This document shows positions 1-15,000 of a DNA stretch of 64,000 bases, piece after piece. Position numbers and translations under genes: made by a program. Each line of letters starts with the position of its first letter. Within the stretch, counting starts at the first letter, position 1. This DNA comes from Smittia aterrima. Lineage: Eukaryota > Arthropoda > Insecta > Diptera > Chironomidae. The stretch covers positions 18,910,854-18,974,853 of the forward strand of contig CP093830.1 of NCBI GenBank assembly GCA_033063855.1, read 5' to 3'. The notes beneath the pieces were generated by a model. The model did no database searches. It was given only the letters and a program-made list of their open reading frames with translations, and had not been told where the DNA came from.

Positions 1-3000
1 AAAAACAATTTTCTGTCAAAATTATCATAAAGAAGTTTGCGAGGAGGCTTGTAATCTCATAAATAAATATAAACATTTGTTATCGATAATCCGGGTATTG
101 AGAAAGGGTTCGAAGGAATTCCATTTCCTAAACATCTGAGAAACTCAAAACGAAAATAAAAAGGCCAAAAGAATCCTTTTGTGAGCAAGCCTGAAGTCAA
201 GTAGTCCCAACTTCATGACGAGAAACCTTTTAGACGTAAACAGGAAATTGCTAAATTATTACACAAGACTTGATAGCAAGCCGAACTTTTTTATTAGTTA
301 AGAGAGATTCCCATATTTCGTTACACTTGATCGTTATCACCTCAAACTTTTCAAGGGCATAGACTGCACAGTCAAGTTCTGTTCGCAATTTTCTAACCGG
401 AAGGAGAAGAACCTGAATAAATTCTTCGCAATGCAAGTGTGAGTTTATTTAAAGAGAGTGAGTGATGTGTAGGATCCGAAAGAAGTTTCCGTGACGTCAT
501 GAGCCTCGAGGAATATTTAGAAAAGAAGAAGACGAAGAACACAACGCACACACATTGCATTTGCTGTGAAAGATGACGCAACGTTTCCTGTGTCAATTTG
601 ATGGGAATGCGTTGTAAATGAACATCGTAACATTCACGATAATTACGATATCCTTTTTCTGCTTCTTCACTTTCCTCTCGCTCTCTATCTTTAGCTCGTT
701 TTCGATTCTCCTCAACATGTTTTTTAATAGATTGTAAGCGAAGAGATTGGGAATGAATGTGTTGTATAGAATGAATCCGTCCAATTTGTAACACTTTCTG
801 ATCCAAAAATTAATGATCTTCTCACCAATACTCGAACGAGCGAACGACGATCTTTTTGATTTCCTTTCGTTAATTTCACAAGTTTCTTAAAATATTTTTT
901 CATTGAGCTAATTTTTGCTTTACTACGTGAACAGATTTTTCTTCTTCTTCTTCTTTCTCTCTGCACTGATGCAAAATTAGATCCTCTTGGAAGGAGAATC
1001 CGCAACCTCAGAAATCATTAAAGTAATTAAGTTTTATGAGTCGACAGCAGCTGAGGTTGTTTCCAGTGAGAACTGAATTGCACTCTACTCTACTTACAGA
1101 TGCATCGGATCGCATGTTACAGCATCATAAAGTGTTCTCTTAAACTGCTATAAATAATTGCACTTTCTGTGCTTGCGGGCGCTCATTGATGGAAAATCTT
1201 TTCCGCTTAGGATAGAAGTTTTTGATTTGAGTCATTCGAGAGTGAATTGAAAGATATTTTGAAATGATTTTACGTTTTACACGCAAACGAATTCTTTATC
1301 TATCTTCACAAAATAAATATCGACAGAGGAGAACGCTGTGAATGTTTTCTTAGTTCTCGAGAATCTTTATTTCTTCTCTTCAACTCCATCTGTTCAATTT
1401 TATTAATGAATCTGCAGTATTTTCACTCCACGTTTGTATCTCTTTTCGTTCTTCATTCTCTCCTCCCGGGGCTGCATTCGCTCGACGTAGTAAAAGTGCA
1501 TCGACGAGAAGAAAAAAATGAATCTTTTTCTTGAATGAAAACAGATGCGAGCGAGATGAAAGATGAAGAAGCGAGATGGAGAATTCATTCATAAATTTTC
1601 ATTGTAGAGAAGTGGAAGCCATAAAACGATGATCGTGATTTGTTCGTGCATTGTGTAATCGAGGACTCTCTTGGAGGTTTTACCGAGGCTCGGATGGAAA
1701 TCTGATACCGACATCCTGTCCCACATTCAAGCGACGACGGAGATTCACGAAAAACTTATGAATCGAATGAGTACGAGAACGACAACAGGTGTAATTTCCA
1801 CTCGACAGTCACAACTTCTTTGACATTTTCATTTCGAATTCCACGCTTTGCTGAGATTTCATTTGAATTCTAATCACGTGCCATTAAAATTTCTGATGCC
1901 TCAAGACAACATTTTTCTTCATTCATTAAACAGATTTGTGTCCTTTTGCTTTTATGAAAAACATGTTTTCGAATATTTTTAAATGAAGTGCGGTGGAGTA
2001 AAAATTATTAATTAAATTTTAAAGTCTTCACTCTCAAGCACTGCACAGAATTTTGTCTTAAGATGTAAACATAAATTTCGTTGAGAGAGTCTACGACAAC
2101 GTCGCTTCATCCCTTAAGAAAAAAAACGTCGTTTCCTGTCGTCGTCTTAATACTCTGCAGACATTGAGGTTGAGATTACAAAGATCAACATAAAAAAAAC
2201 GTTGCACGAAGAATTATTAATGCTTTTGAGTCTGTCAAGCATGTGTACAAAAGCATTTGGCGTTCATTTATCAATTTGACCGTGCTTTACTCAACGATCC
2301 ATCTGCGGTTCGCCATTTTCCATGGAGCGACGTTTTTCCCACGCAACGCTCCAATTTCTCGAATGGAGAAGATAAATTCTCTTTCGGTTTAGTGCGTGGG
2401 TGCAAAAAGGTGGAGATAAAAACTGCTCGAGTCAATCGAAGCGCTCAAGTATGATTTACAACAAAAAGGAAAAATGTTCACTCGTCGAGAGGGAGACGAA
2501 TAAAAATTGTGATGATTTTTGAAGGCGGAGATAATATTTCTGAATTAACGAGACTTTAAGTTTTTCCCCAAGAAAGTTTTGTCTTCTTCTTCATCTTTTG
2601 ATTGCTCGTCAAATATTTAATGAAATAATGAGACTCAAAGGCGATGTTTATTTACAAGCCTTGCTCTCTCTCTTTAGAACCCAACTAGAATTTCAGGCCA
2701 AGCAAATATGTTCGAAACACAATCTAAATGGAGCAAACGATTTATTTATAAACTCTGTCGGAGAATTTTCAACTTTCTGCTGTTAAAAGGAATCAGACAA
2801 ATTGCCGCTTCTCCACATAACCTTCCCTTAGCTTTAACTCAAGATGAATAGGTAGCAGAAATTAATGATCGTGAAACCTTAGATCGCTCATTCTCTCGGG
2901 GATTTGCTTTCTTGTATGAAACAGATAGTTCAGTGGTCGGTTTCCGGTTCAAGTCAAGACGTTGTTCGCTATTTTAAATCTTAAATAAATCAATCATTCT

Positions 3001-6000
3001 CGTGGAAGTTAAGTCTGATCAACAAAAAATAAAAGCTAATGCAATCATCCTCCCTCACACTCACGGCACGATCCGTCAATTCAATTAATCTACATTAAAA
3101 GCAATTCCGTATTTTTTTATGGAACTGTTTTTCGAGAGAAGAAATTGTTCTTAAATTAAAATAAATTTATTTTACATGCTCGTCTTGTCGCATAATTAGT
3201 CATTTCCGCTTTCGTCTGTTTAATGTTCTCCAACTTCATCGTACTACACATACGTTTGCTTATTATTTATCTTTCGTCTTTATGAATGTGTGTCTATTGA
3301 TGGCTTAGGAGCATCTCTCTCTCTTCTTCAGATTCGTGGAAATTTTAACCTTGAAATAATAATAAATCTTCACTCGAACGAATTTTCCACGCTTTTTACG
3401 AATTTTCCTCGGAATTTTTCATTCATAAAATAAATTGTATGTTCATTAATGGATTATGAATGAAAATTATAGTTTTCGTCTCTTTCTTTCACCGCCTTTG
3501 ATCTCGTGCCGGCCGCGACTTAACACAAAACAAGAAAAATAGAAAAAAAAGCCTTTGAGAAATTATCGATTTGGAGCTTTGATATTTTTAGTTTTTACTT
3601 TTTTGTGAATGAAACTTTTATGATGTTTGTGAATGGACTGGTATGTGGACTAGGGGTAAATATTTGATTTCTTTGATTTGGTTTCTAGTTACACGGTGAG
3701 AGAAAACTCGACTCAACTTGTCCCTCTGTCAGTTCCGAAAATAGTTATTCTTATGCTTGCTCGATCATATTTCAAATGGACAGGAAGCGACTCAAGAGCG
3801 AAAGGAACTTCCTCACTCAAACGAAGCCTTAATCTGGCGCAAGACTTTAGTAATTAAGTCAATTAATTAGCGAATTAACAGAGACAGAACGTGAAATTAC
3901 CGTTTGTTTCGCGGCAGATATTTAAATCACATGAAAGGCGATTGAAGTTTGCAAAGAAGAAAGAAAGATTTGAATCTTTGATATTTTTATTTCGCCAAGC
4001 ATTTCCCGCCATTTATGATTTCCCGAGTCTTTCTGCCGTTTGCGTTAAAGTTAACTTTACACCAGAAGATTAGATACTTGGACAATAAATGTCATTAATA
4101 ATAAATTGAAAGGTGGGGAAAGCGGAAGCCACTAGCGCGATGTTGTTTAACTGCAAACGACAAGTTATCAACGCAGTAAAGATATTTCTCGATTGCCGAT
4201 AATAAAATGCGTGCGAACAACTTAATTTCATTTCCACTCAGTAATTAAACGACATTGTAGCTCACGATGTCCGATTTGATTTGTTTCTTCTTCGTGATCG
4301 AAGCGAAAACGGTTTTACATCAATAACAGTCGGGATGACAAAACATAAACTTTCAGATTCAGCCACAGAGTGGTCACATTCACTCGGCAATTTATTGATT
4401 TAGAAAAAGCTCAAAGTTAACATTCGAATTTGAATTGCAAATGAGCTCATTTCAATATTTTTTTGCGGGTCCAAAAATAACCTTTCCACATGAATGAACG
4501 AGCAAGCGAACGAGATCTCACGAGACGATTTTCGAGTTTTGTGTTCAAAAGAGAATTTCACATTAGCAAACCGAATTTTTATGAATGAAATTTCAATGTT
4601 GATTGCCTGATTTCTTTTGCTTCGTTTATGTTCTGACAAGTTCGCATATGTTTTGCTTAAAAAACCTGTTTTCATCTCTTCAACTTCGGTTTGCGGATCT
4701 CGTTCAGATTTATTTTTGTTTCGCTCGCTTCATGAAGAGAAGAGCAAACATTTTGATGTTCATTGACGAGATACTTGAGGTTAAGCTCTTCGAGAGTCTG
4801 AAGTTCGATATTGAATCAATTGAGATTAAGAAGTAATCAACTTTGTTTGTCATTGAAGAGGCAACTTCTTCTCATCGCAATTTACATCAATGATCTTCAT
4901 CGTACGATTTAATTTTTTCTCATTCATGAATGACTGAATTGAAATGAGTTGAGTTGACTAGAAGTTCGAGCATGATATCGAGCACATCCTGTTTATTTCT
5001 TCGCCATCCGGTCACTTGAGGTCTAACTTCTTCTTTCCTTCTCTTTCTCTCTCTCACTCTCTACAATCTCCTTGGCCACCGTTAGTTTGCGCGCGTAACT
5101 TTTCATGAATGAACTTCAAGTTTGCGCTGAGGAGGAAGCTGATAGTTGGAAGTGTGTATCTTAACGATGATCTTTAATTCATTGATGGGCTCGTTGGAAA
5201 CCTGTTTAAAGAAGATCAATGATCACATGAAATGGACAGTGCGGCGCCATTCCCTGCTGTTACACAAATTCATTTTTAATTGAGTTATACATTTGCATAA
5301 GTAAGAGAAAGAGAGAGATAACGGCGATTTTTTTCGGTAAGGAAAAGAAGATCGTCGATCGAATCGATGGCAATAAATCAACAAACTGTTTGTTTTACGA
5401 TCGAGTTCGATGCAGGCTACAAATGAACTCAACAAAAAGAGTGATTTATGGTTAAAATCTGATTGAAATAATTCGGTTGAATCCTCTTAATGACTGTTAT
5501 CGTGTGATCAAGATCATCTCGGTTAGCCCTAAGGCAACAACATCCAAAATATTATTAGACAAGATAAATTAATAATAATTTTCTTTTAATGAATTATAAA
5601 ATACAAAACATCATCGAAGACGGAGGAGCGCGCTCTTACATTCATTTATGAGCTGAGTCGTGGGAATTTTCGAGATTCGGAGGCAGAAAGACGGAGAGAT
5701 AAAGTAAGGAGAAGAAAACTACTTTATCTGATTTTCATTTCATGTATGCGACTGTCTTATGGATAAATTTTAATAAGAACGCTTTCATCCACCAGTGCGA
5801 AGATAAAGGAGCGCATTTAATGTAGTCTTACATGCTGTAGACTCGTAAAAATAGTCTTTGAGACATGAAGACAACGAGTGACTGGAGAAAAAGGTGGAAT
5901 AAAAAAACGCAGAAAATATTTTTGAGTTGCCAACCCAATGCCAACCGTGCAATCTCTTTAAGATCGGACAAGACATTAAGAGAGCTTGGCTGCTGCTATC

Positions 6001-9000
6001 CATTCATGTGATCGATTCAAGCAATTTTTCATTTATCCCCTTCGTAAATGGCTTCTTACTCGAGAGATAAGCTGCTCGCGGGCAAAAGCAGAAAACGAAG
6101 TGAATTAATTTTGTTTCACTTCTTCCAGCTTCTCTGTTCGCATAGTAAATCTCTATTTGCGCATATTAATTACGATTCATGTTCATGCCAGGTGGTGATC
6201 ATAAAGATATCGCGAAAACAATTACTAGCTTTGGCAGAAGCATGAAGCTTTGTGATTATGGAGTTGAAATAATGGAGAAGAGAGATTTTTCGCGAAAACA
6301 AAAAGCATTTTTAAGATTGATAGTCAAGCTACCTCTTATGCAAATAGACGAGCGAATCAACGCTAAATTGAGACGCTTCCTTCGCGGTTTGTTTCTGCTG
6401 CTCGTTCGCTTTGTCCCCTCGCTTTATGAATGACTCTTAATGGATAGTCTGACGGAGATTAATTCATTCAGTTTTATCCATGAACCCGAAATGAAGAACT
6501 CATAAAAAATCCAGTTCGCAGGAGCGGCAAGCGACGTGAAGGTCCAGCGCATCATTAAAATTAAATTACAATTTTTCATAAATCAGTAATTGGATTACAA
6601 AAACCTGATTCGATGCTCTTGGATCGTTCACTTTACATAAAATATTCGCTCGACTCTTCGCTGCGTTGCGAGTAAGTAATTTCATGTTGGACAAGCATGA
6701 ATTATGCAAAAATCGAAAGTAGAATATTCAATTGACGTCTCAAGTCGCGACAAGTCTCGCATTCGAGGAGAGAAAAACTGAAAGTGCCATCGAGGAGGAG
6801 ATTGATTTGACTTTTAGGACTCGTAAAACTTTTGAAGACATTAAAATGCTCGAAGGGCACGCGACACTTTATGCCACGTCGAGACTCTTGGTACGTGATC
6901 CGAATGCTCATGCATTATCACTTTCTTTAATGTTCCATCTTCTAGCGCACTTGCGGCCACTTGGTCGACGACAGAAATTGAGAACAACAAGTGAAGAAGC
7001 TTTTAAAAGAAATTTATGTTCGGTTTCTTTTAGGTTGACCGGAGATTAGCCATTAAAATCGTTTAAACTTTTTTCAGCCCACATTCAATCAAGTGGAAGT
7101 GAAATCATTAAATGCGCACGATGAGTGAGTTTTACTCACTGAAATTAATGAAATCTTTTCGATGGGCCTTTGCCCTTCTTCAATCTCCACTCTTACTGAT
7201 TTAATCTACTCGACTCCGCGTCAGTTTCTTAATAAAAAGAAACTTAACGATCGGATTTGTTTGTCATAAACGTTGACTTCTCGTTGCATTCATTGCAATA
7301 ACGATCGTCGTCGTCGTCATTCCATTCATCGTGTGTCGCGTTAATGAAACTTCATTTCAATTGTCTCTTTCGATTATATTGAGAGAAGTTTACGAGACAG
7401 CGCGCACTGTTAGAGAATCCTGATCACGTCGTTCGACGCAAGAAGAAGATTAAAATTGAAGTTGAATGTAATGCGTTGACATGATTATAGCGCACTATTT
7501 GTCACATCAACAACCGAAAAAGACGTCGATTTGTTTTCTTCTTGCACCCCTTTCGTTTACTTAATAATGCGAGACGCGTGTTCTTTTCTCTCCTCCCCCT
7601 GTGGTGTCTGAGCTCAAGCCAACGAATATTGTGGAAGACTCTGATTTGTGTGTCACAGACTTCCAAGAACGATGATGGATTTATATCGGAGCCTTCGACT
7701 TTAATAAAAATTAACCATTTCCTCAATGTGTCGTTAAATGTCTCGCGTGTTCAACGCGCGTAGCGTCGCTAATTCAACTCGTCAGTGCAGCAAGTGCAAC
7801 AAAGTGTTCCTCAAATTGCAATTTTCGGATGCAACGCGAGTCATCCATCCCAGCGAAGTTAATCAAATCACGAAACTTAATTGCGACACAAACACAACAG
7901 CATCGTCTGAAAAAACTGCAATAAACGAGCGATGAGAGTGTCGTTATCAACAGTTGATCGTTAGAAATAAGTTTAATTGTTTTCTGGCCTCGACGATGTC
8001 GCCGTTCGCTTCTGAATGGACGAGGTAAGATTCGGCAGTGCAGCAATAAACATTAATAAAATAAAATGAGTAAACAGCTTGTAACTCATTCGAGTCGGAA
8101 GCAGCTAATTAATGAAAATGTTGATGACTGTTTTGTGTCTTTAGTTTTGACTTTAAATTCATAATCTCATCATTGAATTAATTCTTTGCTTGCAGGTCCA
8201 TCGCCACCCGCATAAGACAGCGCGTGAAATCAAAGGATTCAAGATTCTCACAGGCTTTTTATTCTTTGCCTTCAATTGAGCTGCGATGCGCTTAATTAAC
8301 GCGACTTAATGTAATTAACTGACCCGAGTCCATTCTTCAATTATATTTCTTTCTATTTTTTATTAAACAATTAATAACTTGTTTGTTCAATATTCTTCCT
8401 TCTCTTTCTCTCCCATCAACATCCGCTCACGTTCAAAGCTTCTTCTTGATTCCTTTTTCATCGTTTTCATTACTGAATGTTATAAATAAATGTCAGTTTC
8501 GATGTCGAAGCGAGAGAAGGTTTGCTTCAGCGGAAAAACTGAACAAACGCATGAGAGATGCAAGTGGAAGTGAATGTTAGCAGAAAAAGAGCATGAAGCG
8601 GAAGCTAAACCGTTGCGATTCTTTTGATTTATTGCGACAAACAACAAGTTCCCTCGACAAAGGAAAAACTTGTTGATTTCCGAACTCCCCTCTCGCAAAA
8701 TAGAATTGAATTTGCTTTGAGGTAATTTGGCTTTAAATTTTTTTCCACTTTCCCGCAAGAAAACAAACAAATTTCCAGCCCCAGAGGGTTCAATAAGTTT
8801 CTGCTCCTGCTGTAACTCAATTCTCGTCCTCTAATGGATTCTCTAATTATTCTTTCTTTCCACCGTTCGCCAACCTTTTAATTAGACTCTAGTTCATTAA
8901 AAAATTTGATTATGTCGTCATTTACGAGCTAAAGCGCGAACCGAGTCGGAGGAGAAGGAGAAAAATGAAAAACTAGTGGAAAAAGATCAAACGAGGATTT

Positions 9001-12000
9001 TTATTGCATTCAGAGAAAATGAGATGAACGAAAATCAAAAGACTTTTAAAATAAATAGAAATTGAAATACACACGCACACAAAATAATTTAATCAAATGA
9101 AATCTCCTTTGTAATTTTTTGATCTTCTCGTCTTCTTCTTGCAATTGTTTTCGTCTTTCCAACTTGTGAAAGGATGCCGACTAAGCTAAGAGAGATGTTC
9201 GACGAGAGGAGCGAGAGAAGCTTCTGTCTTCTGCTTTTCGTGACTGCTTGAATGATCGTTTCGAGAAAACCGCAGCACATAATTTTAATTGTTTTTTGAA
9301 TGTCTTCGCGCAATATCAAACGAAATCTTTTACATTTTGATTTTTCTTTTTTTTCGGTGTTTTTAATCTCTCATATAAACAGAAAATTATTGGAGTTTCT
9401 CAAACGCGATGTGGGGAAGGAAAAGAAAACTTTTGTGGGCAAATAAAGAAAGATAAAACGATTCTTTGATTTTCACGTCTCTGACCAAAGGAATAATTAA
9501 CAAGAAACTTGAAACATGTTGTGAGAGATTTTTAATTGTGATGAGATCGAGATAAACAGAAGCTACTGGACCAGGTGGCTCGTGATCGATATCAGAAGGG
9601 AAGACTGACTTACTTTCTCAGCCCAAAGACCTTTCACTTTCCTCGATTAAAATTAAACAAAATACTTTGAATTTTCAGCGCAATTCAAGCGCCTCCCCTC
9701 AAAACGTAAACAAACAAATCGAAGCTCACAAAGTGAAATTCTTGTAAATAATCGTAAATTGCTTTGTGATGCTCAGATTTTTCTCTTGATCGAAACTCCA
9801 ATCATTTGCTGTAAAAACAATCTCTGCTAATTAAGATGTGCATCGTCTGCTTTATTTTCCGCAACTTTATGAGCCGAACGAGTGAGAGTGTGAATTGTCA
9901 TAACCAAACAAACATTTGACGTGGACTCGACGCAAAGCAATGAAACGCTTCTTTACGACATTAAAACTTCATTTCAATCTGTAATGTGTATCTCAATTTT
10001 CAAATAAACAATCAATAAAAATGTTAAATTTATTTTAATTCTCGCTGAGGGCGAGAGAACGAAGATTATTACACAAATTTTAATTTCTTTATTGCCTCCA
10101 AAAGAAACACAACACGCAAAGTCGAGAATGTTGTTGTTACGGCTTTGTCTGATGCATTCGAACGCGAGAAAGGAAAATATTGTTTTATTGTAACAAACGA
10201 AGAAGAAAAGAATTTCCTCGTGGCCAGCAGAGAAAACCAAGCAGTCTGGGAAACTCAATTGATTCTTGTTATTCTTTCTTTGGAAATTGAGTTGAATTCG
10301 AGGAGGAAAGTTTGTTTGAAAAGCGCTTCACACTCACAATAAACACAACTCTTCTTCGCGATTGTGTCTCTTGCAAAATATATTTCGAAGACGAAAAATA
10401 ATCTCAAATTGTATCAGAAGGCAAAATTCTTTATGCTCCGCGATTTGTTTATTTGATAAAAAAAGAAAGAACATTTGTTTAAGAAAAGAACTTTTGAAAG
10501 ATGTTTAAAAACAAAGAAATCTGGTGAAAAGCGGGAAGAGGAAGTGCAAGTTTAACAAGTTTCTCTCGAATCTCGAGTGAGGAAAAATTCAAAGTAATCA
10601 AGAAAGCATCAAACGCGAATGTTTATGCTAAGGAAGTTAATTGAAGAGTTTGCGGGGAAAAACGATTTTCTTTCTTTTCCAAAGAAGATGCATCTTTGAT
10701 TACGTGTCAGTTCGTTATGTTGTGTCATAATTTAGAGTCGAGTAAAGAAAGGGAAAAGAATAAATATTTGGTTAATTAATTACTTCCACCCGCGCTCGCT
10801 CGATGTTTGATCACTTCGATCTCTTGACGATTGGCTTAAGCACATCTGCTGCTCGGCTAATCAATTCGGAAGCTTGATCAAATCAATCTGTCACAGTCTC
10901 ACGGCATTCATCATTTAAAAGTGACATCAATTGAAACCTCAAGCTAAGGTAAAAGTTGTTTTTAAATTGAAACTTTTGTAATTTTACGATTCAACAGTTG
11001 GACCCCGACAGAGGAAATTTAAATGTGTCGACGATTTTACGCGCCATCAATGAAAATTTTCGGTGAAGCTTCATTTTGACACCATTTCAATCAATCGAGA
11101 GATAGATTTGAGTGAACATGTCAAGCAACGAACATGAATGATTGATTTTTGAATGTTTTTTTTAGAAAATGGCTGACGACGACGATCGAGAGAGTTTTAA
11201 ACTCATTTCCATTAATACAAACAATAAGTTTTCTCAGTTTTAATTAAAATTAATTCAATTCAAAAGAACTTCAATCTTTCTCGTTCAGAGAATCATCAGA
11301 CACAGAATCGCCAACTGTTTATAATTAATTTTATGTGGCGCAGAGCTTTTCCAGATATCAGATGAAGATTCTTCTCCAAATATTCTTCAGAATTGATTTC
11401 TCAGCACCAAACCTCTAGAATCTACTTGACACTAACCAGATGAGAGTTAAGCGCCGTGGCTCGAGAGCCATAGAATGATCATTGCAGTTAAAGGAAATTA
11501 ATTGTGATCCCGTCGATGATACGCTGTTGGAAGTCATTAAAGTTTGTACGCGGGGATTTGATTTCAAGTTTACTTTATAACCGAATCCATTCAGAAAAGC
11601 GCACAACAGATCAGAATCTCGATAGTCATAAATTAATCAGCAGCGCAGGTGAGCAGAAAATCTCAGCGAAGCACACACGGGAGCTGAGTCGGGACTGTCA
11701 AAACAAGAGAAAAGATTTTCTCGTTTCGTTTCGGGAATAAATAAGCAATTAATTAAACTTTTTCTTCACTTCGGCGAAGCGAATTAATCGATTGCCATTT
11801 ATCAGCTTAATCGATTTGTTGTGTAATGAGTTAACGATCTGCTTTCACGTAAACAGCAAACAAACGTTTTCAATTAAATCTCTGAAGCTCAAACACCTTG
11901 CGGGAAAATCGAAAAGATTTGTTAGCTGCTGCGTGAAAGTCTCAGGTTGATTCATCTTCTCTCTACCATCTAAGTCTTTATGCAAATAACAAACGTTGTA

Positions 12001-15000
12001 GCTTCGAGGTTTAATTAAAAATGTGACAACTTTTCGTCTGTAAAAATTAAAATTGGATTTTTGGTGTTAGCAAGTCAAAGAGCGAAGAGAGAAATTACCT
12101 CAAATATTTGCTTAGGATCTTGTCAAATTGAAAAATAAAGTTCTTGGTTCTCAGGAATCTTTTTGGGTCGACGGGAACTCGCTCGACATCAAAGAAATTT
12201 GATTGTTCGTCTAATTCTCAGTGAAATTAATTTTTAAGCTCGATTAAATAACAAGCAACCAAATCTAAATTAACGTCTCCTCATCATGTTGTTCTAAGAC
12301 TGGAAATGAGCGATTTTAGTCTTTCGCAGTTCGCGCCTCTAATGACTTAATCTCATAACGAGACTTTTCCATTTCTCTAACCTCACGAAACGAATATCGA
12401 GTAGAACAATTCAAGATTGTCGTCAATTACAAGACAGAAAATGTAAATCCGTCGACAGCTTCAAATTATCACTCGCCGAGACATCGCACGGCATCGAGAA
12501 ACTTACTTGATGACCCATTCTAATGCCTAATAACTTAATTTACACTCGGAAACATTTCACTAACTCCACACCTGAGAGACCGAAATGAATGAAAGAAGAG
12601 ACACATCCGTGAAATCTCGAAAAACTTTAATTGAAAATCATCATTGGGGCCGAGAGAAGAGAAAAGAGCCATCAACGAAATAATAAATTATTGTCGTGTA
12701 ATTGCTTCCTGCGTTTGATTTGCTGGGTTCTAGCTTTGCTGTGGTCCGCTATGTCAGACCAATCGCGAATATTGACTTTGGTAAATCACCGCAATCTTCG
12801 ACATCAGACGCCGCGAGAGTGGACTCGTCAATTAATTCAAAGTTTCCCAGTCAAACTTTTGCCTTTGCTTAATGATGAAAAAAAGTTTTCCGCCGCCTAG
12901 TGAATCTCGATGGACGGAACTATTAATGACAAGCAACCAATTACATTTGATTTCTTAACTCAATTCCTTTCTTCTTCAGCAATCTTGACTCGTTTTCGCT
13001 CGATTGTTATTCTGATTCGAAGAAAGAAAAGTTTTTCTCGCGCATTTTTCACATTAAATCAACATTACAAACAAATCTCTAATTCGATTATAATTTCGGC
13101 GGCTCTTCTACGATCGTAACGACGTCATTTTCATTTGACTCCTCGAAGCTTAGGCCTCTCTCGAAATTAGCGTGTGAATTTTATTCAAATTGTGCTTGTG
13201 AGCTTAATGAGTAACATAAATAAAAATTACGTCGCTTCGAAGTCGCAGACACCCCAAACAAAAAGCGAGTGAATAAATTAACGGCTCTAATGGCTCATTT
13301 CTTGACTTCCCTCGAGTTCATTCCTTCGCGACTGAATTTTAATTAAAAAAAACATTCACGATCGAGTGTTGCGAGTTGACTTCGACAACCCCTCGAAGAG
13401 ACAACCCCCAAAAAATAAAGAAAAAAAATTCCGAAGGCCGCATGAGTAGAGAAAAAAGTGTTCCCACGCCTCACACAAGCTCCGATATCAAACATCAACA
13501 TTTCAACTTCGAAAAAAAAGTTGTTTTTACGTGCATACATGAAATAAAAATTATGCACCTGCACAGAAAATACGCGCAAGAGACGGTTCGTTGCTGTTTA
13601 ACGTGCACTTTACTCGACAGAACGAGGGAACAAAGTGAATGCTGATATAAGCGAGATTAGTTCGATGCATCGAGGGATGGGAGAGCTTGTGAACAAAAAT
13701 GATCTTGTTGAGTTTCTGACCCTTCGTCTGCCTTAAAGGATGAATAAAACAAAAAAAAAATCGAACATATTTATGAGCGTGTTGTTATTCGTTCTTTGAG
13801 CTTTGCGAAACAATTGAAGGCTAAACACATTTGAGGATTGAAAAGCTGAGATTTATGCGAACGCGGAAAACTTGTTTAGTTTCCATCCAGCTGCCCTGCA
13901 AAAGCGGTCACGTGGAGACGAGCAGCGCCACATCTCGCAATCAGTCATCGGTCGACTGCTGTTTATTGTTCAAAATCAAAACACAAAAATGAAATTAAAA
14001 TCATAAAACTCAATTTACATTTTTCGTGTGAGTAATGGCCTGAGCGAGTGAGTGAGTGAGCGAGCGAGATTCATGCAAATAAACAGGCATTTAATGATTT
14101 AACGGTGGAAGCGATAAATTTACATTTTACAACTTAACCTCGGCCATAAAGTTTTGCGACTCTCGGCGAAGCTTCCAAAGTGACTGCAGTAAATTGCCTC
14201 ATGCATGCGTCGAATCGAAACCGAAAAGCCATGACCATCAAAGTGTTAAACACTCCCGAAAACAACATAAAAACTTAATTAATTTATCGTTTTGACAAAA
14301 TCTGGAAAAAAAATGTTACTCAATTGTGTTTTGTGCAAAGCTCTCCGAGCCAATGCCATTGTAGGTCTTAGAACAAAAGAATTGTGAATAAAGAATCGCA
14401 TTTAGGTTGGAAATTAATTAATTTTTCGAGTGTGAGTGAAATATTTTTAGATATGAAAGACAGCGAAATTACATTTTATGTAAATTGAAATGGAGTGAGA
14501 GACAGAGAGAGAGAAGGGGGACAAGCACCTGTTGAATCATTACGTGTAATTACTGTTGTTTTGACTTGCTAACAACCCTGGTCAACGCACAGGATTGTTA
14601 AGGGAAAAGTGGACGATTCAATCAGACAAGAGAGTCATCAATCCAGAAAATCGTTGAGTTTAAAATTCAAAAATATTTTGAAACATTAAAATTTACTGAG
14701 TGAAATCGACTTTGATCACTATGAGCACTGATGTGAGCTTCCGTTCCATCTCGGACATTCGATAAACCGTAAAACATCTGTGAATGAATATTCGGAGGCT
14801 TTGCGAATGCTCTGCGTAACTGAAGGAGGCTTTATCGAATGCTTCTTTATTGATCGTCTAAATATCAATTTCCGTTCGCTGTTTCTTCACTCCGAGGCGC
14901 TCGATACAACGACGCTTTACGTTTTCTCTTCCTTCTGCATTCGCCACGCGACTTTTTTCTCATCATTGGACGTTGTCGGAGTCAGGCGAGAAAGGAAAAC

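Noticed and set aside
100..125. GGTTCGAA word suggesting a tRNA T-arm
   Set aside because: No matching acceptor, D-arm or anticodon arm could be formed around it; no tRNA gene was convincing anywhere in the window.
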